A DNA stretch of 64,000 bases from positions 806,001 to 870,000 of the forward strand of contig JAUCEF010000006.1 of assembly GCA_033558025.1 (NCBI GenBank), given 5' to 3'. The notes under the pieces are model-generated. The model was given only the letters and a program-made list of their open reading frames with translations, was not told where the DNA came from and ran no database searches. Positions 10,021 to 22,330 of the stretch are shown here, piece by piece. This stretch comes from Phytophthora sp. 'mugwort'. Lineage: Eukaryota; Oomycota; Peronosporomycetes; Peronosporales; Peronosporaceae. The translations under genes were made by a program, and so were the position numbers. Numbering within the stretch: the stretch's first letter is position 1; each line of letters opens with the position of its first letter.

Positions 10021-11440
10021 TTGGTTGGAAAGAAGCAACAATTACATGTTGTAATGATGAGAGCTTCGCTGTGTGCCTCCGCTCACTTTATACGTTCACA
10101 ATGGGGGAGAAAGCAGCGGGGCTGCATTGTCAAGGTTCAGATGGTACCCTTGGAACTCATTGAGCTCATTGGCCTAACTGCCACTATTGAGCAGCTCGGG
10201 TACCCGTACGGAACCGTGCATGGCTGGTGGCAGGCGCGAGCCAAGCTGCGGATGTACAAGGGGAACAAGTTTGTGAAAACCATGAAAGGACAGGGGCGGG
10301 ATGAAAGCTTACCTTTCACTCCAGCACTCGTCACCTTCATGACACACGCCGCGACGACCATTTTTTTTAGATATAGTATCTAGCTACTGTTGTGTGAACT
10401 GATTCAGTGGCATACTACTTTAATTCTGATAGCCTTTATTCAAGAGAAATACGAAGAGGGGTTTAATAACTACTTCCAACGAAGAAGTCCAAAGAAAGCA
10501 GTCGCCGATAAATTTCGCGCCTGCTTCAGCGAATCACAACGGTAATATTTCTTGTTTCAATATTTTTGGTGCTCATGTACTGAATAATGTGTGTATCGTC
10601 TGTATTGTATCGAATTAAGGTACAGGATTCAAACTCGAACATACTAACAGACAAAACTGATTAGCATTGACCTCAGCGGATTAAAACGGAGTTCGCGTTG
10701 GACTTCTGGAGCACCTACGGCTCGCACTCCACCAACGAGATTTATAACGTCGACGAGACCGCCATCCAGTTCGACATGCCACCAACCAGAATGTGAGACA
10801 TCAAGGGTCGGAAGGGTTTGGCGAAGGTTCAAGGTCTTAACAAACACTGCGGTCGCAAGACAGCCGTCCTAACAATTCGATCTGATGGTACGCTTTTGGA
10901 TGATTTTGATGTTGTCTTATTCACTAACTCACGTTATTTTGTTTCCAGAAAAAAAAACTTCCAGTTTTGTTCATTCTGCGAGGCAAGCTAGGGGAGTAAT
11001 CGACTCAGACGAGTTGAGCAAACTTCCCAAATGTCATTTCTACAATGTGCGGAGTCAGGTTAGATGGATGCTACGGGTTGGGTTTTCTACGTATAAAGTA
11101 TCTCAAATATGAAATTGACTCACCGCCCTTCTCCACGCTGACAATTTCATTTGTCATGTGTCAGAGCGCGTGGTGGTCAAGGAGGCATGCGCTACGGTGG
11201 TCCCCTTGCTCCCAAATAACACGTAGTTTTGCCAGCCACTCGATGTGGGGCTCATGGGACCACTAAAAGCTCGAATCCGAGGCAAATACGTTTTCAATTA
11301 AGGGAATCTCGGACCCTCGAAAACTAATCCGGATCATAAAGATCACGATTGCTGCTTGAGAAAACTTTTCTGCTGAGGACGTAATTAGTAGCTTCAAGAC
11401 ATCTATTGCAGCGATTCCTTGGTACGATTCGACAATCGTC
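10021..11440 (+). mobile_element. DDE_1/pogo-type transposase remnant A
   Basis: The N-terminal helix-turn-helix part contains TVHGWWQARAKLRMYKGNK and MKGQGRDESLPFTPALV (10210-10340). The catalytic part near 10690-10880 reads DFWSTYGSHSTNEIYNVDET then AIQFDMPPTRM, an in-frame TGA, and LAKVQGLNKHCGRKTAVLT. Further on are KLPVLFILRGK, LHADNFICHVSERG and CGAHGTTKS, the last two in shifted frames. These are first and second Asp regions of the DDE_1 family. Stops and shifts make it non-functional. Confidence 0.75.
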
Positions 11441-11666
11441 TAATCACAGAATCTCTATTGCTCGTTTTCTTTTCTACTTGAATTCATTCTAACCAACCAG
11501 ATCCTTTGCTAGTAATAGTCCGTGTTTTTATGTCACAGCTTGTTAGATTGGGTATTACTCAATACCCCCGGCTTTTTTGTGTCGTTGTCGCTAATTCAAC
11601 CGCTCTTAGGATGACTGTCCTGTTTCGGGTCCATCAGCGCTCAGTTACATTGGCAGACTGGGACAA

Positions 11667-11697
11667 CCAGTACATATGTACTGGATTGTGGAAATTC
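11667..11697 (-). repeat. 31-bp repeat with 18-bp palindrome, copy B
   Basis: Reverse complement of 5531-5561 with one mismatch, including the palindrome CCAGTACATATGTACTGG. It lies at the 3' side of the first hAT remnant. Confidence 0.85.
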
Positions 11698-13828
11698 CTC
11701 TCATCTCCATGTTTCAGGTTGACCAGTTGCGCTATTGTGACCAACGCGTACTCAAAAGCATGTTCGTGTTCACAGTGGACATCGATAGGGCAGCCATTAA
11801 TGATACTGTTATTTATTGTGACCACCAACAAAGCATAAATAATGGGACACGAGCTGGCAAAGTGACCAGTAAGGTATTGCATAACCTCGCATACCTCACT
11901 TAAATCTAACAGCGCTTCCTTATTCAAGGGCTGCGACGATGTGCACGTTCCAGTATGGCTCGTTCTGCCTAAAAATGGCAGTATTTCCAGTGGGGGGGGG
12001 CGGGGCGGATGGCGTTGATGGCAGAATGTCGCTCTTGCCACGCTGAAAAAACGCTCAATAGCATTGATTGTCGGAGGGACGGAGCCAATAAACCGAAACT
12101 TGGTCGCTGTCGTCTCAAGTTGGCACTTCTTCTGCAACCTCTGTACGAACGATTCCGCGTGCACGACACCACCTTCTCCCTCTGTCGGTGGAGCAGCAGC
12201 AGCGCCGGGCGAGACTTCAAACGGTCACAACGCCGCTATCTCGGCGGGCGTCAGTCTTGGACCCTTGCTGTTCAGTACTCGTACGCATCCAGCCCCATCA
12301 AAGTCGAGGCTGTGAATTATAGCGGCTCGAGGTCCTACATATAAGTATATACAAAGTGATAGTTAGTCATATACAAAGCGTGTAGCTGTCGGACCTACAT
12401 ACGTACCAATCTAGGAAGCATACGTGGGGTTGACCTCGATTATACCATCAAAACGCACGTGGACGTCCGCCAACGTTGTCGATTCATCCTGATGCGCCTT
12501 TACCACTGACGTCACGTTCTTGAGCGACTTCAGCACCTCTCTTAGCCATCGGTTGCGTGCGGGAGACGGCAGAAGCTAGGCGATTTCGTCGACGTTTGAG
12601 TCGAGGTACTCGAGAAGAGTAAAGTGAGTTATTGGTCGAGCTCCATCTTGTCTCTTGGTAGATGATTGGACGAAGCGACGCTACAAACTTGCACACAAAT
12701 TACAATATGAACTACCAGTTTTCAAATATATAATTAATATTTATTAACAAACATACTTGAGGTGCGTCGCATGGGTCAGCGTCCTCAATTCGCCATGAGG
12801 GTTTGGACAGGAGGATGGATCCTTCGCAGCGAATATTGCGCTGTCAGCACCTTCAAATCCTTTTGACTTGTCTAAAGTATGGATACTGGATATCGCAGAA
12901 AAAATAATCGTAGATTGCAGGAAATTACAGGAAAAGGGACCCCCGCTGATCGCTTCGCTCACGATTTAGAATCTGTAGGTTCGGCCAAGAACGGTGCTCG
13001 TCTCGCAGATAGGCTCGGCGCTGGGCCCGCCTCCGCAAATACTGTGCGGCCCTGCTTCGCGGGCTCACTGCGCGCGTTTTTATTACTATGCGCAATCGCA
13101 CTCGCTCGCCTCCGTTGATGCCCTGGCTATGGGTAACTGCGTCGCTCCTCTCCATTGGTAGTGTCATACAAAATGTGGTGCTGCCTTCCAAATTCTGCAG
13201 ATGGTTTTGGTGTTTTTTCTGGACAGCAGCGGGGTCGTCTTCGTGCTGACGCATGCCCTCTGGGAGGCACGGTTCAGGCCATGTCTTGCGCAGCCGACCA
13301 ATGGAACATGCATCGGCGTGGCCAGGCGGCGATTAACTGAGCAGTTGTCTCCGACAAGAAAGAGACACTGCTTGATCCCCTTGCCGTAATCACGCCGCAG
13401 CATTGTGCCAGAAACTCTCGGTGCGTCTGGGCCGAGTGGCTTTCGTTGGACTATCGACGATGGGGTTCGTGCCGATGTGCAGTCGCTTCACCACACCCGC
13501 AACTTCGTAGCAAGCGAACACAGCTACAAATATGAGTCTATCCGTCGCAAATGAACCCAAAGCGGTCAGGAGCGATCGCAGCCTCGACTGCCCTGGTCAT
13601 ACCGATCACAGCCGAGCGCAACGTCCCACTCAGACTGGCTTGAAGTTTGAGTAGTGTACAAAGGCATCTGCAAAATTAAATTCGTGACATCATACTGAAA
13701 AACTTATGAATAGCTACAATGTATACCGCCCTGGACTTTACGTTCTCACAGAACGAGAGGGGAGATTGCTCATGGCGATCCAATGAAGCCAGCTAAATAT
13801 ATTCTGAGCTAAACGACGCAGGTAAATA

Positions 13829-14013
13829 CAAAGCCTGTCTCAGCTGGAGTTGCCGGGAGCTGCTTCCGCCTCAAGGTTGGAGTGCTCGCGGGGTACATGC
13901 TGCATTGGGGTAGTAGATCAAAAAGCAAAGCCTGTCTCCGCTAGAGTTACCGCGATCATTTCCGCCTCAAAGTTGGGGTGCTCGCGGCGTACAAGCTGCA
14001 TTAGGGTAATCCA
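13829..14013. repeat. Tandem duplication, period 97 bp, in the hAT BED region
   Basis: Two diverged copies beginning CAAAGCCTGTCT at 13829 and 13926 run about 88 bases each. On the minus strand both encode versions of REHxNxEAE. The 97-bp offset is not a multiple of three, so the duplication itself breaks the reading frame. Confidence 0.75.
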
Positions 14014-14281
14014 CCCGTTGCTAGCGGTCATCTTCCGCCGTGCCGCAATGGCAAGGATAATACTCTGGTATGTCTTCGTCGCGGCACTGCTGGAAGAAAA
14101 ACAGACCTGCCGATTGGGGGAAAGGCTGCAAAGGCAGACAGCATATCTCGGAGGGCAGAGGAAATGGGAATGCGCAAAAGGATCGGAGTTCGAGACCACA
14201 AGTGAACTTAGTAAAGAGATCGATTGGATGTATAGGAACGAAGGAAATCGGTGGATGACGAGGGTGGACAGACACCCTCAA

Positions 14282-15259
14282 TAAAAATGTTACTGATTTC
14301 CTTAATCCTCCTCTATATATTTATTGGGAATATTGATTCCAGTAATGAAAGGAGCCATTTATTTTTCTGCTGCGCCGGACATCGAGCTGGGTTTGCTATC
14401 GTACACTGGAAACTCGTAACATCCGTCTGCCTCTACGGTGGAAACTGTGCGGGAAGGATCACGACGCTGAGATTTGCAGTTTTTCTCAGGTATTTCATTT
14501 TTCCTAGCTTCCCAGGCAAAATTGGTTTGGTATTCAGTCATTTTTCCGTCTCCCGCCACGAGTATGATACAGTAATGCAGCTCCATACAGGCAGCTCGGC
14601 CCTTTCACGCCCTGAAATCGCCGACTAAGCCTTCACCACTCAACGCACCTCGGCGTTACCGAAGTGTTTACTTGGATCAGCAACTCTTGCCTATTCAGCT
14701 ATCCGACTCCACAAAATAGGTTCCATAATTTCGCCGTGGAGAAAAGCAACTTCGAGGCAGAGATAGTGATTCGCTTCTTTATCCTTGGATTTGGGGATAT
14801 TGTCATCCGTATTGAGAGCGTATTTGTTCGTGCTATTGGACAATGGCGGATTACCGTCGCTTGTGAAAAGCTGAGTTGTCAGCAAGGAGAGCAGACTTTT
14901 CGAAATTGCTTGGAACGGTGAAAATGATGAATAAAGTGTCACCCAAGTTGGGACAAGTCACCACATTATGCTCAATTTACATGGAAACACGTGCACTTTT
15001 TGCTCCTGATATGTATAACAGGCTTCTTGATTTCGTATTTTGAACTTCGGTCCTCACAAAAATTACCGCGCTAGAACAGCTTGAAATAGTGTAAGCAGAT
15101 GATGCCAACACGGCAGGAACGCAGGGCATACAGTACATTATGTGATAAAGCTCATCCTGACGCCGCAATAAATGCTGCCGTAGCACAAGACAATCAACTT
15201 TCCCATTATTTATACAGTGTTGTGTGTACCACCTTAACACTAAGATCTAGCATCTAGAA
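14282..15259. other. Gap between two hAT remnants, with a possible lactonase 3' fragment
   Basis: No intact gene. On the plus strand, CGTACACTGG and AACTCGTA near 14400-14420 match the intact lactonase's last blade at 18 of 19 bases, with frame context LLSYTGNS against ALTYTGNS. The rest is unassigned; hAT-2's degenerate 3' sequence probably covers the right end. Confidence 0.35.
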
Positions 15260-17050
15260 CAGCCTATTAAACGTGCTCGTGTCCCAGTACGAGCAATTTG
15301 CTCGCAGGAAAAGAATCGTCTCGAGACTGAGTGGCAGCAAACCGTTGCGCTGCTGCCTAAACATCGCCAGTGCGATACTGAAGAAGCGCCCGATAGCATT
15401 CGAGGTGGGTGGGATGCTTCTTACGTGATCTTACTCCACTTCGGCTTCAGCCAGACGGCGCCGCTTGCGAAGGCTCTCGATGAAGACGCGGTGTCCTCTG
15501 CTGCATTAACGGACTCGGCGCTTTGGCTGGCCGCTACAATGGTAGCAGCGCCGACTTTTCGGCTCGAGTGAGGCGGTCGGTTCTTGCACGGAGCACCCGG
15601 ACACAGCTCGACTCAGAGTCGGGACTGTGAACTATGTTGGCTTAGGAATCTGTTCAACATTACGAACCCATTTATCATGATAGCACATACACTAGTGAGT
15701 ATATATAGATGACCTTACTCAGAGTGCGCGTGAATTTCGCCTTCGCTAGCGCACGTCGAGTAGGACGCCATCGTAGACTTGTAAGGCCCTAAACACCGAT
15801 TTGATGTCGCGTAATTATTGCATAAGGGGGCGAAGCTGCTTGTTGCAGCTGGAGAGGGCAGCAGATCCATGATATCATCGTCCTCGACATCAACGAACAT
15901 CAACGAACTCGAGTAGCTTGAACATAGCGGTCGACCATTGCAAAAGTCGAGTTCCAGCGGTGTCTTGACGGATGACAGGCCGGAGGTTGGTCGTCAAGCT
16001 TTAAACAAAAATATACAACGAAGTCACAAGGTTAGGTTAGTCGAAAGCAACCACACAAAATCTACACAAAGTCAGCTTACCGTAGTTTTGCCGACTGGGT
16101 CAATTCAGCTTCTCCATCAGCGCGTATGCGGCAGCCAAGTCGTCTTCGTGGGAGGCCATGTCTGCTTGAACAGCAAGGTCTAGCCGATGGCTTGCACAAC
16201 TCACAGCGGCGGCGCTCCCATAAGGGTCGCCAGCAGGCGGTTCACGGAGCAGTTGTCGTCGACGACGTCACGATACTGCTCCAGCTGCACCTATAGTCGG
16301 GCGGCAGCAGAGCGGCGAGGAAGACGCGGTGACTCCCTGCTGTAAGGTCGTCGTCCACACGTCGAGCAGTGGGGCCATACTGAGCAGCGTCGTCTTCTAG
16401 CGAACGTTCACCTCATAGCAGGCAAACACGGCAATATGATCTTCGGACGCATGCGTCAAGCCATCAACCATGACGCCAAAGAACGCTGGGAAGCTCCTCC
16501 GCGGTTGGGATGGCGCCGTCCATGCCCGCCCAGAACGTGTCCTGCAAGAGAGGGTCAAGGGTCGAGTAGCTGATAGCATACACCGACAAAATACCTTGAT
16601 AGGTTACACATAGTAAAATCAAGTATAAACTTACCATCGCGCTTCGCGGCCTCACAAAAAGAGCGGCATGTAGCATTGAACAATCCAAACCATCCACCCG
16701 TACAAATATAGAGCTGAATGACGCACGACGTTATTCAGAGACCCGGTCTCCGATATTAACGCGTCCAGTATTACAGCCTCATAGCCATGATGCTCTCTAT
16801 TCACATGTTGCATCAGATTTGAGTACCCATTCCAATGAGTTTGCTTTCGCCGTGCCCCAACGGCATCCAAAGTACTCAGGAATCACTTCGTTGTTCCCGT
16901 TGTGACACGGCCGAAAGTAGAAACCAGCAACTTGCGTGTTACAGTAGGTTGGGTGAGGGGAGCAGCAGGTCACACGAACCGTGAAGATACTGGAAATTTG
17001 GGGAGCGGGCTTCGTGGACTGCCGAGAAGTGAAAAATGGGGTTTGTTGCA
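15260..17050 (-). mobile_element. hAT transposase remnant 2 (same family as remnant 1)
   Basis: BED region VIPEYFGCRWGTAK then WNGYSNLMQHVNREHHGYEA (17050-16770); VVRHSALYLYGWMVWIVQCY (near 16735-16680); MDGLTHASEDHIAVFACYEV (near 16470-16400); CASHRLDLAVQA in a shifted frame (16200-16160); an R-Q-D-T stretch near 15980; and the C-terminal SIPPTSNAIGRFFSIALAMF (15425-15340). Stops are frequent. Flanking sequence upstream of the BED region (CTCAATAAA then TTACTG) resembles that of remnant 1, consistent with two copies of one element. Confidence 0.75.
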
Positions 17051-17699
17051 TGGGGAACAGGCAGAAAGTCTAGAACCGGAGAATGACTGGATGATAATTT
17101 CCAAAATCACCTGTCATAAATGATTGAATCACTTTCTCAATAAATATATTACTGCAAAGAGGACCGAGTGGGGCCGAAATGCATAACTTAATTTTTTTAT
17201 GCTCTACCTACTGTAACCAATACTTTGCACAAAGAACGGACATCAGTGTCTCGGTAGAGGCAAATTGAATACCGGTTCCCATGTGGTACTTAAGTATTTT
17301 GTCTACTTTTGTGTTGCATACACCTAATGTAGAATATGCAACTAACTATCAGCGCACGCATAAGGAGTTGCATTGTAATGAGAACTACCCTCGTTCAAGA
17401 TTCAAAGGTAAGATGGATGTAATATTGATCGCTCTCAATCCGTAACTACACTATTGAAACGTAAGGGAAGTGCTTGTACCGTTCATAAGACAACTGCTTC
17501 TGGGATATCTTATCTCCGTCGGCAACTGGAATGCTAGCGATGGCGGTGACGTTCGTGCGACTTGCGAGTACATCTTGAACCAGTGCCCAACCAAAACACT
17601 TCAACTATATCCGTCTCACTGAACCCATCCGGGAAACGTTAGAAATTCCATCGTGAGCTCAGGGTGCACTTTATGTACACACTACTGATAGTTGCCTCC
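17051..17699. other. Gap between hAT remnant 2 and the MULE
   Basis: AT-rich, no protein-like frame. Probably holds the 5' end of the hAT copy and the 3' end of the MULE. No repeat pair could be fixed by eye. Confidence 0.35.
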
Positions 17700-20600
17700 A
17701 GTTCATCTAAATTGATTGCTTATGGAATGGGTCCTTCTTCCACACAATTTGCCGCTCCATGTCGAAAATGATGCCACACCAGTGAGGGAAGTCCACGTCG
17801 ACGTACGTAGGACAGCACACGATACGGTTAGAATGAAGCTGGGTAGTCAGGTGGTCTTGAGTGTCAATATACTCATCCCCTCGCTCCATATCTGTCATCT
17901 GCATATAGATGGGAATCCACTAACGTTATATGCATAGGTTGTCGCCAGGTGAACTTCATAGCCTCTTCTGCAATACGGACAGAAGCAATATAGACGTAAT
18001 TGTCGCTCAACCATTGCTCCCCTCCGTATCCTGCCAGCTCCGTGAACGAAATATCGTGTCCGGCGACGCTAAAACTCCTGTCCACATTTATGTGTGGGAT
18101 GGTACGAAAATATGTTGGCGTTGGTTTTCTTTATGAGCTTCCTCAATTGCTGACCTCTCCACAACTTTATCAACTTTCGCGGCTTCGCAATCTTTTCGGA
18201 TACCTCGTACCACGGTTCATCCTCTCCTCATCCACAAGCCCGAAATTACCGACGTTCAAAATAGAGACAGCGATTTCAGTTGTCGAGACAGTCGTTTCGT
18301 CGAATAGCTGCTCTCGAATCTTAAGGCTTGTAGCTGAATCTATGCATTTGAGCACCAAAGTCTCTATCAAAGTACACGAGTTTGGTGAGTACATGTGGTA
18401 ATTGGTACATATTGGTGAGATCATCACCCATCTCATCAAAACAGTATGAACGCATGAAAGGTAGTACATACCGGGAAGCACGAAGCGAACGTTGGTCTCG
18501 ACAACACGTGTGGGGTCTCTTTGATCAGGTATACGCTTTCGGACGCTTGAAAACCGCTGCACAGTGCATGCGTCGAATGCAATCCAGTGTTTCTCCAATT
18601 GCAGCGATCGAGACGGGCTTCGACTTCAACATCTCTGACAGTAACGACAGTGTCCACAAAGGCTATAGTGTCTTCGATCTCCTTTTTTCGCTTCGCGTTT
18701 TTGAAGCTTTCTTTCAGCTTGGGTCTACCCGATGGACGGCTTGCTGGGTTCAAGTCCACGAGATTCTTGTTTTCTGTCATTTACGCTTTTTTCGAGGGTT
18801 TTGCTTCGGCAGCGCTGTCCATTACAAGCTTTCGTTTTGTCGGGAGTGCAGATATGTTTTCTTCGTCGGTGAAGTTATCGTCACGCTGTGTGGTCTTGTT
18901 GGTAAGCCCACCGACCTCACCAAGGTTTCCAGTGATTGCACTATCGGGGATGCCAACGCGCTTCGTTAAATCACTTGCGGTTCCAAGACTGGAGGATCTT
19001 AATCGTCACAGACTATGCGCTCGGCAACTTGCAAGTGATTCTTCCACTTCGTTAACCCCCGTTCCTTTATCAGCAACACCCTCCGCAACATATACGATGG
19101 CAAACGGCAATGACAGCCCGGTATTTCTCGTTATGTGATAGGGCACGCTTAGTTTCGTCAAATTCTACGACATCCACAGTCACACGTCCTCATATTCTTC
19201 TTCTCATTCTCTGTTCTCGCCTTCGTCGCAATCATCCGCGATTGACCGCCGCTCAGGGATAGCGTCGAAGGGAATTGCGGACCAAAACGACGGCTCCTCA
19301 CGTCGCAAAAACATAATATGTCGACATGAAAGCAGCAGCGTTTGGTTGAATATACAGCTGCAGTTGTTGGACTCAAACTCACCTGAAGGCAGGAACAAAT
19401 ATCAAGTTATCATCATGCTCTTACAAACAACATTCATCTCAAAGCGTTACCGCATATTGACTCTATGACATCTTGCTTGTCAAGGTGAAGACTGAAGAGG
19501 ATGTCTCACCCGATTCGACTGTGTAATCCGCTTCTTTGTTGGCTGTGTATTGACTTTCCACCACATCACATGCATCGTGAGTTGCAATCTTCGCTAGGAT
19601 TTGGAGTTCCTCGTCGTAGTTCTTATTGTATCGGAAACCAATACGGTTCGTCATGAATTAATATTTGTCTTCAGCGGTTTGTTGCAGAAAAAACAGGTGA
19701 TCGATACACTCGTCCATGGGCATGTGACGATCAAGAATATCTTTAATATCTTTAGCGCCCCCCCCCCCCCAGCTAGCTTCTAACCAGTTGATCGTGTTGT
19801 TATCCACGCAAGGGATACTCCCGCGCAAAACTATACACCCAACGGCTTGCAGCTCAACCAATTGGTCTCCATGTATTCATAGAAAGCTGGCTTACCCTTA
19901 CAGAGCACCTGAACTACTTGAAGTTAGCGATCAATTCTCTTTCATCCGCGGTCCGCACCATAATCGTGATCAAATTCTCTTTTATCGGCGGTCCACACCA
20001 TCATAGTGATCAAATTCTTGATGTGAGTCTTCTCGAACGATGTAAACCATACGCCCTCTTGCTTATCTCGCGTTTTAGATAATCGACGACGTGGAAATGA
20101 CACAGAATCACCGTGGCATCAGGAAGTTCTTCAGCAAGTGCATCAAGCTCCGTAAAATCTTTATCGATAATAACCACTTCATGTCCTTCCGCGTTGAGTT
20201 GTTCAGCTTAAACGCCCTGAACGCACACTTCAAGTTGAGCTTGGGATCTCCATCGATCAGCGAATGCTGGGCGAAAGTCCGCAACCAAATTTATCGGTAA
20301 CCATGAACTGAACAAACGATGGTTAACAATTGGTCAATTATGGAACCAAATAGAAGTTTTTGTTTACAAACACACCAATGTGTCGGTGAACACGCCCAAA
20401 AAAACTAGCTAGAACGATGAATGAACTCGCTGTACCTGTTAAGTACGACCGTGTGTGGCATCGATACAGAGCACCTCAGGAAACTTTCGCGTCATCCTTT
20501 TCATGTGCGCTACTGTAAACTGATGAAGCTCGTCAAACACGTGGCCGTGTCGCGGAAGACGTTCACAGCATTTCCTCGTCCTTATCCGAAGTCCTCCAAT

Positions 20601-21601
20601 AGCTGTGAAACGCGGACGTTGTCGTGTATGTCTCCCGGTGCATCTGCGAAATCATGTTCTCCACATCTTTCGGCTGAATTGGCTTCTCATAGGCTTCTTT
20701 TAAGTAGGGCAGGATATTTTTGCGCTTGAAACCACCTGTAAACAAACGCATACACGAAGCAGCCCAGTGACAATGGTTTTATACGTACATACTGCAACCT
20801 ATCTTGCCACATTGTTTTAACAACGCTCTTGATACCTGGAGAATCGATCTTTTCACACCTCGTCGTACGAGTTGTACTCGCCGGGGCCAGCATTGTGCTT
20901 GTAGCTTGAGTTGTGCTTAGTTACTCGAATACTGTACGTGCCATCTTCGGCCAGAGATAGCAATGTGTTCAACCTCGCCTTGCACCCAATTCCCTGGACG
21001 GTGTGGTTTGTCCGTCTCCCATTTCCGCGAGGATCGAAATCCCATCCGTGAGTGCAGACGAAGGTCTTCGAGTAGTACTGCAGATTCTCATCGTATAGCA
21101 GAGGCTTACTCCCCGATAAAGCGGCTCGTTTGGTTCGACCTCGGTTCCTGTCACTAACGGAATTGCTTGTCCGCAACCAATAGATCTGATGAGTCTCCGT
21201 TTGGTATCTGCAACGGTCACGCACCGGTTAAAAGAGCGGACGAGAAGATGCACATATCAAAGGCTAACGTACCGCTCAAAACTCGACTCTAAGCCAGCCC
21301 GCGTCGCAAGCGTGCCATGAAATGGGAGAAAGCTAACCGCGAACGATTTGCCGGTCGAAACCAGCGCTTTTCCTTGGGTATCAGCGTCTGAATTACTGTG
21401 GTCCAGCGCTTCAGTGTTGGCACGGGCGCGCTGGATCACGTTTGGATTGGGGACAGCGCCCGCTAGACGAGTGACCAGCGCAACGAGGCCGGTAGCAGAT
21501 AGAGCAGCGTAGGGGGAGCGGGTGACGACCAGAGGCCGCAGCAACAGAGACAACGACAGAGAGGAGGGGGAAGTCAAAAATGAGCGATCAGCAGCACGCA
21601 A
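17700..21601 (-). mobile_element. MULE element with SWIM finger and C-terminal Ulp1-like protease domain
   Basis: A single gene can be followed on the minus strand. Exon 1 (21601-21273) ends with GLESSFERY; a GTACGT...TTGCAG intron leads to QTETHQIYWLRTSNSVSDRN and then KTFVCTHGWDFDPRGNGRR (FAR1-like, near 21200-20990). The MULE core follows: VVIIDKDFTELDALAEELPD, VILCHFHVVDYLKREIS, RAYGL (20180-20050), then NNTINWLEASW and DKYE-region (19830-19660). A SWIM finger reads CSCIFNQTLLLSCRHIMFLR (near 19380-19310). A Lys/Arg linker reads RPSGRPKLKESFKNAKRKK (near 18750-18690). The end carries ISFTELAGYGGEQWLSDNYV and VCCPTYVDVDFPHWCGIIFD (18060-17760), typical of C48 proteases with the catalytic His in DFPHWCG. 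A few stops and frameshifts show decay. Confidence 0.75.
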
Positions 21602-22073
21602 ATGGCGAGTTTTTTTAAATTCAGCAAGTAATAAACAGCGGTTTAAATTTGGTAGTGAAATTGCATTTATCTGGCGAAAATATTGGTGACTGTAAAATGA
21701 TTATGCAAATACATGTAATTTATTGCAAATGCTAGTTTCAGAGGCCCTGTAACAGCCGCCGTTTACATATCGCAATGGGTACGATGCGGTTCAATATTGT
21801 ACGTATGCTTGGAGCTGTAGCACAACAAGATTGTGTTTCGTAAAAGCGGAGTCACTGGCTAAACCAAACGCCAGTGCGATCAGCGGAATCTCCTAACGGC
21901 ATAATTATTTACTGCACAAGGGAAGGCCACTTCTCGCGACAAAGAGTACATTTAGAGTAATCCTAGAGCGACGACACGGCAAGGCACACGAGATCTCCCA
22001 ATTGTGCTGCTGCCTCACATTTACTTTTCTTCGCGAACCCAAGAGCACGTTTTATCCGGATACTACACTTAAG
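21602..22073. other. Gap upstream of the third lactonase copy
   Basis: No coding signal. AT-rich stretches and no repeat recognised. It would contain that copy's former promoter. Confidence 0.35.
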
Positions 22074-22330
22074 ATGCGTGTACTAAGTTTTCTTTTTTGC
22101 GTTCGCCGTTCCCGCTACGGGTGGCAGCAATGTTCTTGTTGACACAACGGAGCAAAGCGCATCGCAGCCAATTTGTTTGCCGCAACACACACTCGCGACG
22201 AAGGGTGGATGGTCGGAACCGGCAAGGGCTTCTACACCTACAAGTTCGACACGACTGATGGGTCTTTGACGTCCATCGGTACACCGTTCACCCTAATTAG
22301 CCGTGGCACGACTATTTACCGTAGTGTGTG
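22074..22330 (+). pseudogene. 5' stub of a third lactonase copy
   Basis: Starts at an ATG with a signal-peptide-like MRVLSFLFCV, changes frame (AVPATGGSNVLV) and continues as LFAATHTRDEGW, GKGFYTYKFDTTDGSLTSIG and TPFTLISRG. This matches about the first 65 residues of the intact gene at 2869-4020. Homology ends near 22315 and unrelated repeat sequence follows. It lies in the same orientation as the other two copies. Confidence 0.8.

Larger units (their letters stand above)
11640..14281 (-). mobile_element. hAT transposase remnant 1 (BED finger type)
   Basis: Minus-strand pieces in order: BED-finger region with a run reading CHCGTARKMTASNGWITLMQ-like sequence and REHPNFEAEM (14100-13920); MLRRDYGKGIKQCLFLVGDN then CSVNRRLATP (13400-13310); SLRPIIYQETRWSSTNNSL (near 12690-12610); a stretch giving LDFDGAGCVRVLNSKGPRL then TPAEIAAL (12320-12220); and the C-terminal dimerisation motif SVPPTINAIERFFSVARATF (12090-12030). 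Frameshifts and stops occur throughout. The BED-region sequence is partly duplicated (see 13829-14013). Confidence 0.8.

Noticed and set aside
18382..19138. Plus-strand ORFs of 183-195 aa
   Set aside because: They overlap the minus-strand MULE, whose frames carry recognisable SWIM, linker and protease motifs.
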